64,000 bases of DNA from Lampris incognitus (taxonomy: Eukaryota; Chordata; Actinopteri; Lampriformes; Lampridae): positions 35,371,405 through 35,435,404 of the forward strand of contig NC_079230.1 in NCBI RefSeq assembly GCF_029633865.1. The letters run 5' to 3'. Positions 52,991-62,219 of this stretch are shown piece after piece. The position numbers and the translations under genes were made by a program. The notes beneath the pieces were generated by a model that worked only from the letters and a program-made list of their open reading frames with translations, was not told where the DNA came from and searched no databases. How positions within the stretch are numbered: position 1 is the stretch's first letter; each line of letters starts with the position of its first letter.

Positions 52991-55762
52991 TCAGTGTAGA
53001 TCGTAGGCGACCACCATGAAGCATTGGTGGTGGGGAACTCCATGGATCTCACTACAAATGTCCAACTGCGGGTGTTCCCAGGGCTGAGAGGGCCAGGCGA
53101 GAGGTTGCAGGGGTGGGGGAGCCTGGTGGCCAGTCTTGCCACTCACAAGGCAGGCAGAACAGTCCTTCACCAAAGCCTCAATATCTCTGTCTATCCCCGG
53201 CCACCACACCAGGTCTCGGCAGCGCTGTTTCAGTTTCACAATGCCCAGGTGGCCTTCATGTGCCGTATTCAAAACACGTGCACAGAGAGCAGCTGGGACC
53301 ACTGTGCAAAACCCACGTGCCACGCAGGTGTCGTTCCAGCAGGAGAGCTCCTGTCTGACTCGGGCGAACGCAGCCAGCTCCTCTGGGACCTTGTGAGGCC
53401 AGCCGTTCTGGATGTAGGTGCTGAGCTGGGAGAGGACAGGGTCCTGTTCGGAGGCTGCCCTCTGCTCCTGCAGAGAGACAGTGGCCTGGAGGGGTGTGTG
53501 TAGCATTTGGACAATGTCCTTTTCCACACAGTCAGTGTCCGTCTGTGGAGCTGGGGTGGAGACAGAGCGAGAGAGCAGGTCGGCGACAACATTGCCTCTG
53601 CTTGGGGTGAACTGCAGGCTGAAGTTGTACTGGCGGAGGCGGTCAGACCAGCGGTGCAGCCTCAGGGGTTTGTGGCCTGTCCCAGATGTGGACAGCAGCG
53701 CTGTCAGGGCCTGGTGATCTGTCCTGAGGGTGAAGGAATGGCCATAGAGGTAGAGGTGCCACCTTTCACAAGCCCAGATACAGGCTAACGCCTCACGCTC
53801 ACCCACGGAGTACCGCTGCTCAGTCAGGTTGAGGGCACGGGAGGCGAAGGTGATGGGCTTCTCCACACCGTTCTGGGTTTGAGACAGCACAGCCCCTATT
53901 GCTGTGGCTGATGTGTCACAGGTCACAAAGGTGGAGCTGGAGATGTCGAAGTGAGCCAACACTGGTGGTGAAGTCAGTTGAGTCTTGAGATCATGCACAG
54001 CGTCACTGCATGCCTTTGACCACACCCATGGCTCGTCCTTACGCAGCAGCTGGCGCAGGGGGGCTGTGGTCGCAGAGTACTGGGGAAGAAACCTCAGGTA
54101 GTAACTTGTCATACCCAGGAAGGAGGCGACCTGAGCGGCCGAGCTGGGCTCAGGGATGGCCTGAATGGCGTCCACGTTGGATTGTAGTGGAGTTACACCG
54201 CTCGCTGACAGCCGGAACCCCACGAAGTCGATGGCTGGCACAGAGAGGACACATTTCTCAGCATTGAGAGTTAGCTTGTGCTTGGACAGGGCTGCGAAGA
54301 CCATGTTGAGGCACTTGTCGTGGATTTCACTGGTGGGCCCGTGTACCACTATATCGTCCAGATAAATGGCCACGCCCAGTATGCTAGCCAGCATGGAGAC
54401 CATGATTTTCTGGAAGCAGCTAGGGGCAGAGCTGAGACCGAAAGGCATCCTGGTGTAGCGAAACACTCCTGCATGTGTCACAAAGGCTGTGAGGTTTCGG
54501 CTGCTGGGGTGGAGGGGCACCTGTAAGTACCCCTGTCTGAGGTCGAGCTTGGAGAACACCTCAGAGCCATAGAACTGAGCAGTGAGTTCTTCTGAGGTGG
54601 GCAGTGGATACTTATCAGCGACCACTGCCTTATTTACTGCACGTAGATCGACGCAGACACGCAGGCCCCCCGACTTCTTCTTAGCCACCACGAGGTTTGA
54701 GACCCAAGGTGACGCGTCCACCGGTTCAATGATGCCAGCTTCCAGCAGTTGTTGCAGCTCGGCGGAGACCCCATCACGGAGAGCCAACGGGATGCGGCGC
54801 AGTGGTTGGATGACAGATTTCACAGCAGGGTTGAGGAGAGGTTGATGGGCGAAGGCGGAGAGGCAGCCCAGCCCCATAAACAGCGATGGCCGCTTCTGCT
54901 GCCAAGGTGTGGCAACAGTCAGGATTGCTGCCCCCCTTGTGTCTAAGAGGGAGAACCCCAGAGCGGAGAACAGGTCCAGGCCCATCAGGTTGGCCCCACG
55001 GCGTGCCACATGAAAAACTGCATTGGGCACCAGCTTGGTTCCATAGCGGACAGTCACTTGGAGAGAGCCAACCAGATCGATTTTGGAGTCACCATACCCA
55101 CAGAGGACAGCTGAGGGTGCGGACAGTGGCAGTGAACCGAAAAATTGACTGTAGGTATCAACATTCAGGAGAGACATACCTGCACCGGTGTCCAACAGCA
55201 GGGGGATGCACACATCATTAATGTTGACTGTGCATGATTTGAATGACACTGGCCCAGAGCTCACCTTGTGAATGACGGCGGTTGAAGAGTGGGGGGTGTG
55301 GCCCTCTGACCCAGCCGGGGAAGATCGACAGACGTTGGCAAAGTGATTGTGCTTACCGCAGCTACGGCATGTCTGGCCACGGGCAGGGCAGTTCTGAGCC
55401 CTTGAAACATGAGACCGAGACCCACAGTTACCACAGGACTGTTGAGGGCGGGGCCGAGAACGCCATCGTTGCAGTTGCAAGACGTCCCCAGTGGAGTCGG
55501 CGCCCGCCTCGCTCTGGCTGGGTTGCGTCCCGAGGGGCAGCCGTGAGTAGAGGGAGGAGTCGTTGGCAGCTTGACTGGAGGTGGCCACTTGCTGTGTATT
55601 TAGCATAGCAGCACACTCAGCTGCTCCCTCAACCTGTAGTGCGATGGTAATTGCTCTGGACAGCAGCAGATCGTCTTTTTCCAGCAGGAAAGTCTCACGA
55701 ACCTTTGCGTTGTTGGTGTGTTCGATTAGCTGGTCGCGAACCATCTCGTCCTGAAGCGCCAA
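52991..55762 (-). CDS. Gypsy F gag end-protease-RT-RNase H-integrase start, 923 codons open
   Basis: Gag end (DEMVRDQLIEHTNNAKVRET), knuckles CGNCGSRSHVSRAQNC and CRSCGKHNHFANVC (about residues 108-145), protease LLLDTGAGMSLLNVDTYSQ (about 190), RT (GGLRVCVDLRAVNKAVVADK, FSKLDLRQGYLQVPLH, YTRMPFGLSSAPSCFQKIM, YLDD about 466), SFLGMTSYYLRFLPQY, RNase H (TCDTSATAIGAVLSQ, LRTDHQALTALL, ADLLSRS) and integrase HHCC (about 834-874, HEGHLGIVKLKQRC, CSACLVSG). All catalytic motifs I checked are intact. The frame ends at a TGA within the integrase core. Gag is in another register upstream because of a one-base shift. Confidence 0.9.
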   Translation of the reverse strand: MALQDEMVRDQLIEHTNNAKVRETFLLEKDDLLLSRAITIALQVEGAAECAAMLNTQQVATSSQAANDSSLYSRLPLGTQPSQSEAGADSTGDVLQLQRWRSRPRPQQSCGNCGSRSHVSRAQNCPARGQTCRSCGKHNHFANVCRSSPAGSEGHTPHSSTAVIHKVSSGPVSFKSCTVNINDVCIPLLLDTGAGMSLLNVDTYSQFFGSLPLSAPSAVLCGYGDSKIDLVGSLQVTVRYGTKLVPNAVFHVARRGANLMGLDLFSALGFSLLDTRGAAILTVATPWQQKRPSLFMGLGCLSAFAHQPLLNPAVKSVIQPLRRIPLALRDGVSAELQQLLEAGIIEPVDASPWVSNLVVAKKKSGGLRVCVDLRAVNKAVVADKYPLPTSEELTAQFYGSEVFSKLDLRQGYLQVPLHPSSRNLTAFVTHAGVFRYTRMPFGLSSAPSCFQKIMVSMLASILGVAIYLDDIVVHGPTSEIHDKCLNMVFAALSKHKLTLNAEKCVLSVPAIDFVGFRLSASGVTPLQSNVDAIQAIPEPSSAAQVASFLGMTSYYLRFLPQYSATTAPLRQLLRKDEPWVWSKACSDAVHDLKTQLTSPPVLAHFDISSSTFVTCDTSATAIGAVLSQTQNGVEKPITFASRALNLTEQRYSVGEREALACIWACERWHLYLYGHSFTLRTDHQALTALLSTSGTGHKPLRLHRWSDRLRQYNFSLQFTPSRGNVVADLLSRSVSTPAPQTDTDCVEKDIVQMLHTPLQATVSLQEQRAASEQDPVLSQLSTYIQNGWPHKVPEELAAFARVRQELSCWNDTCVARGFCTVVPAALCARVLNTAHEGHLGIVKLKQRCRDLVWWPGIDRDIEALVKDCSACLVSGKTGHQAPPPLQPLAWPSQPWEHPQLDICSEIHGVPHHQCFMVVAYDLH

Positions 55763-56129
55763 ACTTGCATGAGCTAGCTAGCCCTCGCAAATTAGCTACG
55801 TACTGCCGCACAGACTCACCAGGCAGTTGGTGTCGCTGACGGAATACAAATCGCCGAAGGAGGGCACTCTGTGGAGCAGCGAAATGGGTGCTCATAAGTC
55901 CCACAGCTTCGTCAAAGCTTGTGACGTTCCCCAGAGTCCCGAGCACATGATGGCCCTCTGCTCCCAAGCAGTGTAGCAACAGAGCCGTCTTCCTAGCCTG
56001 GCTCACGTCGTCGAGCCCTGAGGCGATGATGTAATTTTCAAAACTATGTAGCCAGCGAGTCCATGGTACCGGAGGCTCGCCAGGTAATGCCAGGGAGGGG
56101 GCAGGTGGTGGGAGAGAGATATCGGCCAT
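55763..56129 (-). pseudogene. Gypsy F gag N-terminal part
   Basis: ATG at 56129, within the primer-binding site, starts MADISLPPPAPSLALPGEPP, then WTRWLHSFENYIIASGLDDV, KTALLLHCLGAEGHHVLGTL and RRFVFRQRHQLPGESVRQYV. Near 55762 a one-base shift moves into the 923-codon frame (KFGA... to ALQDEMVRDQ). Confidence 0.8.
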
Positions 56130-56140
56130 CCTCGTCGCCA

Positions 56141-56341
56141 ATATTGTATTTAGAAATCACGTCAGGACACAGCGCTGTCGCTCGACACAACCTCTCCGTG
56201 GCATTCTTTATTTAGACCGACACAGCATCAAAGGCAGACCCGATCAAACAACCCAGAGCCCACAGGCATCACCAATCGATCCCAGCACAATAGAACAGCA
56301 CCAAATCAAATGCAGCACTGTCGATGTGTGCAGACATAACA
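56141..56341 (-). repeat. Gypsy F 5' LTR
   Basis: 201 bp. The primer site follows directly on the minus strand and the CAAC duplication lies outside. Confidence 0.92.
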
Positions 56342-56363
56342 CAACACTCAGTAGTGGCCATGA

Positions 56364-56774
56364 GTGTTGGCGATACGAGCAGGCTTCATCCTCGACACCA
56401 TCTCCGGTCGGCGATTTCTCTGTGACACGGGCGCACAGAGAAGCGTGCTCCCTGCTACTGACGTCGACATCATGGGCGGGGAGCGGGGCCCCCACTTGGC
56501 GAAGGCTGACGGCAGCCCTATCCACACCTACGGCGTGCGGTCTGTAGAACTGTGTTTTGGTGGACAACGTTTCACGACGGAGTTCGTCATGGCCAATGTA
56601 ACGCTTCCCCTCCTCGGAGCTGAGTTTTTGTGCGCTTACGGTTTGCTAGTGGACATTCAGAGCAGCCGTCTGGTCGACGCCTTAACCTTCTCCTCCTTCG
56701 CATGTACGCGGGGGGAAGCGGCCTATAGCCAACTCTCTCTCAGAGGCAGACAAGTTCAACCGCCTCCTCGCTGA
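56364..56774 (+). pseudogene. Gypsy D aspartic protease
   Basis: Reads GRRFLCDTGAQRSVLPATDV with the DTGA catalytic motif, then TYGVRSVELCFGGQRFTTEF and LLGAEFLCAYGLLVDIQSSR (flap and LLG motif). A frameshift near 56745 separates it from the RT frame (continuing [16 protein letters not shown]). Confidence 0.85.
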
Positions 56775-59295
56775 GTTCCCTGACCTCACCCAGCCTACCT
56801 TCTCTGCACCCACCGCTAAGCATGGGGTGGAGCATCACATTGCTATGAAGGGGCCCTCGGTCTACGCCAGAGCCAGGCGTCTCGACCCCGCCAAACTCGC
56901 CATTGCCAAGTCTGAGTTCGAGCACCTGGAACGCATGGGGATCATCCGGCGCTCTGACAGCCCGTGGGCGTCCCCACTCCACATCGTCGCTAAGCCTGAT
57001 GGAGGTTGGCGCCCATGCGGGGACTACCGCCGACTAAATGACGCCACCACGCCCGACCGCTATCCTGTCCCGCATATCCAGGACTTTTCTGCAAACCTGT
57101 CTGGCAAACGCGTCTTCTCAAAAGTCGACCTGGTCCGTGGTTATTATCAAGTTCCCGTGCACCCCTCGGACATCCCCAAGACAGCGGTGACTACCCCATT
57201 CGGCCTATTTGAATTCCTACGAATGCCATTTGGACTCAAAAACGCGGCCCAGTCCTTTCAGCGGCTGATGGATTCAGTGCTCCGTGGCCTTCCTTTCATC
57301 TTCGTCTATTTGGACGACACACTCATCGCCAGCGCCTCCGAGGAAGAACACCTGTCCCATCTTCACGCCCTCTTCACACGCCTCAGCCAGCATGGGCTGA
57401 TCGTCAACCCGGCGAAGTGCCGGTTCGGGCTGACGGCCATTGATTTCCTCGGGCACCGCATCACTGGGGACGGGGCGGTTCCCCTGCCCTCAAAGGTGGA
57501 AGCGGTGGCGGCCTTTCCACGCCCCCAAACAGCTCGTGCGCTCAGGGAGTTCATCGGGATGGTGACATTCTACCACCGCTTCATTCCCCGAGCCGCCTTT
57601 ATCATCCGGCAACTGTACGAGGCGCTGAAAGGCAAGTCCCCCAACCCGGCGGTCGACTGGACAGCAGAGCGGGACCGTGCGTTCACCGAGACTAAAGCTG
57701 CGCTCTCCCAGGCTACCCTGCTAGCGCATCCTTCAACTACAGCGCCTATTTCCATAACCACGGATGCATCAGACTATGCTGTTGGTGCGGTTCACGAGCA
57801 GTGAGTGGGGGGGGAAGCTTGGCAGCCTTTGGCCTTTTTCAGTCGCCAGCTTACACCCCGAGAGCGCAAGTATAGTACTTTTGACAGGGAACTCCTCGGT
57901 CTCTGGCTCGCCGTCCGGCATTTCCGGTTCCTGCTAGAGGGCCGCGAGTTTACTGCGTACGTGGACCACAAGCCCCTCACGTTTGCCATGTCCAAGATGG
58001 CCGAGCCATGGTCCGCTCGCCAGCAGCGACAACTCTCCTACGTTTCGGAATTCACTACCAACATCTAGCACGTCGCTGGTAAGTCTAACCAGGTAGCTGA
58101 CTGCCTCTCTAGGGCAGTGATTGGAGCGGTCCACCTAGGCCTGGACTATGCACAGATGGCCGCTGACCAGGCCACGGACCCGAGCATCCTCCGTCTCCGG
58201 ACCTCCGACACGGGGCTCCGCCTGCAGAACGTTCCTTTCAGCGACACAGGTGTCACCCTCCTGTGTGACGTCTCCACAGGACAGCCCAGGCCCATCGTCC
58301 CGGACAGCTGGAGACGCCCCGTGTTTGAAGCTGTGCACGGCCTCTCTCATCCAGGCGGTAAGCCATCCGTGCGCCTGACCTCTGCTAAGTTTGTGTGGGA
58401 GGGACTTAAGAGAGACGTGAAAGCGTGGGCCGACTCGTGTGTTGCCTGTCAGCGGGCTAAGATACACCGCCACATTAAGGCGCCCCTGGAACGCTTCGCA
58501 GTGCCGGAGAGACGATTTGACCATGTCCATGTCGACCTGGTTGGTCCCCTACCCCCCTCCCATGGGTTCACCTACCTCTTCATTGTGGTGGACAGGACTA
58601 CGCGCTGGCCTGAAGCTGTTCCCCTGGCATCCACGACGTCTGCTGATTTGGCCCGGGCTTTTATTGGGTCGTGGGTCTCACGTTTCGGTACGCCTTCCGA
58701 CCTTTCATCTGACCGCGGGCCACAGTTTACCTCAGAGCTATAGAATGCTGTGGGTGAGGCTCTGGGCGTCAAGCTTCATCGCACTACCGCCTACCACCCT
58801 CAGGCGAACGGCCTATGTGAGCGCTTCCACCGGTCCATGAAGGCTGCGCTTCGGGCTACTCTCAAGGACTGCAACTGGGTCGACAAGCTCCCATGGGTCA
58901 TGCTGGGCCTGCGGACCGCCCCGAAGGAAGACCTACAAGCCTCCTCTGCGGAGCTGGTGTACAGCACGCCGCTGCGAGTCCCAGGCGATTTCATGCCCAA
59001 CGCAACGCGTCCCTGGTCAGCTGTGGACCAACGAGCCTCCTTGCTGGACGGGGTCAGAGCTTTCACACCCGTCCCTACCGCCCAACACGGCGCTCCGGTG
59101 TCCCAGGTGCCCCCAGGTCTGCAGTCAGCGGACTACGTGTTCATCCGTCACGACGCACACCGCCTCCCTCTGCAACCCCCTTCTGACGGCCCCTTCCGCG
59201 TCCTGCAACGGGGAACTAAGCACCTGGTGGTGGATTTTGGGGGCACGGCCGCCATGTTTCAGTGGACCGAGTTAAACCCGCACACCTGGACTTGA
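56775..59295 (+). pseudogene. Gypsy D RT-RNase H-integrase with three nonsense codons
   Basis: A single register with TGA at 57802-57804, TAG at 58066-58068 and TAG at 58741-58743. [81 protein letters not shown], then [15 protein letters not shown]. RNase [47 protein letters not shown]. Integrase: [67 protein letters not shown], and the C-terminal DYVFIRHDAHRLPLQ. A basic Pro-rich tail continues in another register to 59486. Confidence 0.9.
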
Positions 59296-59507
59296 CGCAG
59301 CCGTTGGAGTTAGCCCAACCTCCTCGTCGCGGTCGTCCCCCGGCTCCGTCTCCTCCCCCCGTGGAGGCCCGCGCTGCCTCTTCTGCTCCTCAGGCCGACC
59401 TCCACAGGCCCGCGTCAATGCCTCCCAGAGACACTCCAGCCCCTGTTACCCGGAGCCGCCGCGGACGGCCTGTCGTCGATTACTAGGGCGAATTCTGGGG
59501 GGGCTCA

Positions 59508-59748
59508 TGTGGTGGACACGTATTGGGGATAGAATTAACCCCAGGAACTAAGGGTTAAGTCAGGGTTGCCCTGGCAGGTTAACGCAGGGTTAAGTTATGG
59601 TTGTTCAGCCAGTTTTCTGGTTATTCTTGCCGCCTCCGCTCAGTCGAGCTGTGGTTTTGTTGTCTCTCTGATTTACCGTTGATTAAAGAAAGTTGCCTAC
59701 ACGGCTAAAGTGTGAACCTACGGTCTTCTCCGTTCCTTCGGCTCTATA
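59508..59748 (+). repeat. Gypsy D 3' LTR
   Basis: About 241 bp, about nine substitutions and a short indel from the 5' copy. Its last bases run into TA repeats where the Tc1 element begins. Confidence 0.9.
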
Positions 59749-59754
59749 TATATA

Positions 59755-60974
59755 CACTCACTGGCCACTTTATTAGGTACACCTTGCTAGTACCGGGTTG
59801 GACCCCCTTTTGCCTTCAGAACTGCCTTAATTCTTCGTGGCATAGATTCAACAAGGTACTGGAAACATTCCTCAGAGAGTTTGGTCCATATTGACATGAT
59901 AGCATCACGCAGTTGCTGCAGATTTGTCGGCTGCACATCCATGATGCGAATCTCCCGGTCCACCACATCCCAAAGGTGCTCTATTGGATTGAGACCTGGT
60001 GACTGTGGAGGCCATTTGAGTACAGTGAACTCATTGTCATGTTCAAGAAACCAATCTGAGATGATTCGAGCTTTATGACATGGCGCGTTATCCTGCTGGA
60101 AGTAGCCATCAGAAGATGGGAACACTGTGGTCATAAAGGGATGGACATGGTCAGCAACAATACTCAGGTAGGCTGTGGCGTTGACACGATGCTCAATTGG
60201 TACTAAGGGGCCCAAAGTGTGCCAAGAAAATATCCCCCACACCATTACACCACCGCCACCAGCCTGAACCGTTGATACAAGGCAGGATGGATCCATGCTT
60301 TCATGTTGTTGACGCCAAATTCTGACCCTACCATCCGAATGTCGCAGCAGAAATCGAGACTCATCAGACCAGGCAACGTTTTTCCAATCTTCTATTGTCC
60401 AATTTTGGTGAGCCTGTGCGAATTGTAGCCTCAGTTTCCTGTTCTTAGCTGACAGGAGTGGCACCCGGTGTGGTCTTCTGCTGCTGTAGCCCATCTGCCT
60501 CAAGGTTCGACATGTTGTGCGTTCAGAGATGCTCTTCTGCATGCCTCGGTTGTAATGAGTGGTTATTTGAGTTACTGTTGCCTTTCTATCAGCTCGAACC
60601 AGTCTGGCCATTCTCCTCTGACCTCTGGCATCAACAAGGCATTTTCGCCCACAGAACTGCCGCTCACTGGATATTTTCTCTTTTTCGGACCATTCTCTGT
60701 AAACCCTAGAGATGGTTGTGCGTGAAAATCCCAGTAGATCAGCAGTTTCTGAAATACTCAGACCAGCCCGTCTGGCACCAACAACCATGCCACGTTCAAA
60801 GTCACTTAAATCACCTTTCTTCCCCATTCTGATGCTCGGTTTGAACTGCAGCAGATCGTCTTGACCATGTCTACATGCCTAAATGCATTGAGTTGCTGCC
60901 ATGTGATTGGCTGATTAGAAATTTGCGTTAACGAGCAGTTGGACAGGTGTGCCTAATAAAGTGGCCGGTGAGTG
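59755..60974 (-). mobile_element. Tc1/mariner element, complete
   Basis: 1.22 kb with inverted termini CACTCACTGGCCACTTTATT (left) and the complement of AATAAAGTGGCCGGTGAGTG (right); AGGTACACC/AGGCACACC continue the match. It lies in a TA-rich context, consistent with TA target choice. It contains one full-length transposase gene on the minus strand. Confidence 0.92.
59787..60827 (-). CDS. Tc1-type transposase, apparently intact (DD36E by count)
   Basis: 346 codons from ATG without a stop. N-terminal helix-turn-helix pair ([40 protein letters not shown]; second part with [12 protein letters not shown]), an [10 protein letters not shown] basic linker, then the DDE core: [20 protein letters not shown] (first Asp about residue 153), [14 protein letters not shown] (second Asp 246) and [15 protein letters not shown] (Glu 283). 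Also [20 protein letters not shown]. Thirty-six residues separate the second Asp and Glu, rather than the 34 of classic Tc1; DD36E (Incomer-type) Tc1/mariner groups have been described. Cut-and-paste transposition at TA is the expected activity. The start is set by [13 protein letters not shown], conserved in this family. Confidence 0.9.
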   Translation of the reverse strand: MGKKGDLSDFERGMVVGARRAGLSISETADLLGFSRTTISRVYREWSEKEKISSERQFCGRKCLVDARGQRRMARLVRADRKATVTQITTHYNRGMQKSISERTTCRTLRQMGYSSRRPHRVPLLSAKNRKLRLQFAQAHQNWTIEDWKNVAWSDESRFLLRHSDGRVRIWRQQHESMDPSCLVSTVQAGGGGVMVWGIFSWHTLGPLVPIEHRVNATAYLSIVADHVHPFMTTVFPSSDGYFQQDNAPCHKARIISDWFLEHDNEFTVLKWPPQSPGLNPIEHLWDVVDREIRIMDVQPTNLQQLRDAIMSIWTKLSEECFQYLVESMPRRIKAVLKAKGGPTRY

Positions 60975-60981
60975 CATATAT

Positions 60982-61130
60982 TGTAGCGAATTCGGGGGGC
61001 AGTCCGGGAGACCGTCGCCATGGCGCGAACCCGTGTCTCCCGCTCCGCAAGCGACAACGTTAACCAGTCGACTGAAGGGTCCGACCCGTTAGTCAAGGAC
61101 CAACGTGTCTACTTATCCATGCACGTTACA
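60982..61130 (-). repeat. TRIM 3' LTR
   Basis: 149 bp, about eight substitutions and a small indel relative to the other LTR by eye. Confidence 0.85.
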
Positions 61131-61247
61131 CTACCCCCCTCCTTCGGGAAGAGCGTCCCCGCGCTTAAGCATATCAGCTCCTTCACGCCTCAGGGCGCCT
61201 ACGCTTCCGATGGCCTTACGGTCGCTCCATCCCACTTCTGACACCAA

Positions 61248-61402
61248 TGTAGCGAATTCGGGGGGCAGTCCGAGATACCGTCGCCACAACCGGGACGCGA
61301 ACCCGTATCTCCTGCACCGCAAGCAACAACGTTAACCAGTCGACTAAAGGGTCCGACCCGTTAGTCAAGGACCAACGTGTCTACTTATCCATGCACGTTA
61401 CA
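61248..61402 (-). repeat. TRIM 5' LTR
   Basis: 155 bp; the primer-binding site lies at 61230-61246, immediately internal. Confidence 0.85.
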
Positions 61403-61633
61403 ATATATATATATATATATATATATAGTTAATAGTGGCGGAGAATTATGGCGGCATGCTTTGGGTAAGGAAATCACATGATACCTTGTCGTTCTGCTAA
61501 ACAGTCTGTGGCTAGTTTATGTATCAAAATATTTTATCTGTATTGTTATTAGACGCATTCCTAATAGTTGAGCAGTTGACTCCTTTTCTACAAACGATCA
61601 TAGGTGAATCAGACGTTCCAAATTCATATTTAT
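61403..61633. other. (AT)n tract and short unassigned DNA
   Basis: AT repeat to about 61427, then about 200 bp with no coding or recognised repeat. Confidence 0.5.
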
Positions 61634-61872
61634 TGTAGTCATCAGGCCATGATGTTTGTTTCGCGTTCTCATGAATGACGCAGGGTTAGTACTCATAACC
61701 TGGTTTATTAACCAACACGACGAGGATGCAATAAGACAACATACGTGTAGCTGGCATCCCGCACTATCGCCTCGCGGGCCCTCACCCAGTAACCTGTATA
61801 ACCGAGTGTTCCTCAGTACGGTGTCTGCAGTGGCTCAATAAACATCATCAATGACACAGTCACTGATCGACA
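61634..61872 (-). repeat. Gypsy G 3' LTR
   Basis: Minus-strand start TGTCGATCAGTGACTGTGTC, end ...GGCCTGATGACTACA, 239 bp, preceded by a purine tract. Set from TG...CA limits only, since the second LTR is not in view. Confidence 0.75.
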
Positions 61873-61885
61873 TCCCCCTTTCTTA

Positions 61886-62219
61886 GCTCATGCTCATACC
61901 ATAACAAAACCATGTTGCCAATTATCAATACTTGCTGAATAACATATATTGAACAAACTTTCAAATAACATACATTAAATAACTGTTCAATAATCACAGA
62001 GTGAGAATTATCAAATGCAAAGAAAACAATTTGCCCTTAATGAATAATATGAAAATAGTTGTCTTAGCAAAGCATATAGTTATACTTTAACACAAAATGA
62101 GGTCTTTTATATGTGAAGATACCTGAAACGAAACCCAAAGACCTCAATGTCAGCTCTTAGCAAATCAGAGAATTAACTTAAATGACATAACCTTCAAAAT
62201 TTTGAGCTGAAAAATTGAC
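61886..62219. other. AT-rich spacer between integrase stop and 3' LTR of gypsy G
   Basis: Noncoding sequence corresponding to the 3' untranslated part of the element. Confidence 0.6.

Larger units (their letters stand above)
50794..56341 (-). mobile_element. Ty3/gypsy element F (minus), nested in gypsy D
   Basis: Two 201 bp LTRs with three differences by eye and a 4 bp duplication CAAC at 50790-50793 and 56342-56345. The primer site TGGCGACGAGGATGG follows the 5' LTR on the minus strand and overlaps the gag ATG. The polypurine tract CCGGGGGGGGGTGGGA precedes the 3' LTR. It encodes gag-pol with one frameshift near 55762 and one stop at 52991, and is interrupted by a hAT element. Confidence 0.94.
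49821..59748 (+). mobile_element. Ty3/gypsy element D (plus) with nested insertions
   Basis: LTRs at both ends differ at about nine positions and one 6-7 bp indel by eye. Order: 5' LTR, primer site TGGTGCCCCCGACGTCGG, gag, interruption by gypsy F (50794-56341), protease, RT, RNase H, integrase, polypurine tract CTGGGGGGGCTCA, 3' LTR. Coding is broken by several stops and frameshifts. It is the oldest shell of a three-level nest. Confidence 0.93.
60982..61402 (-). mobile_element. TRIM-like miniature LTR retrotransposon, 420 bp
   Basis: Two direct LTR-like repeats (149 and 155 bp; TGTAGCGAATTCGGGGGG to ATGCACGTTACA) enclose only 117 bp. On the minus strand the inner sequence begins with the primer-binding site TGGTGTCAGAAGTGGGA right after the right-hand LTR and ends with a purine tract GAAGGAGGGGGGTAG right before the left-hand LTR. 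No coding capacity. It is inserted in an (AT)n tract, so the target duplication cannot be read uniquely. This is the definition of a terminal-repeat retrotransposon in miniature. Confidence 0.85.

Noticed and set aside
61020..61322. Short ORFs inside the TRIM-like element
   Set aside because: They cross LTR and internal boundaries, are not conserved between the two LTR copies and show no domain.
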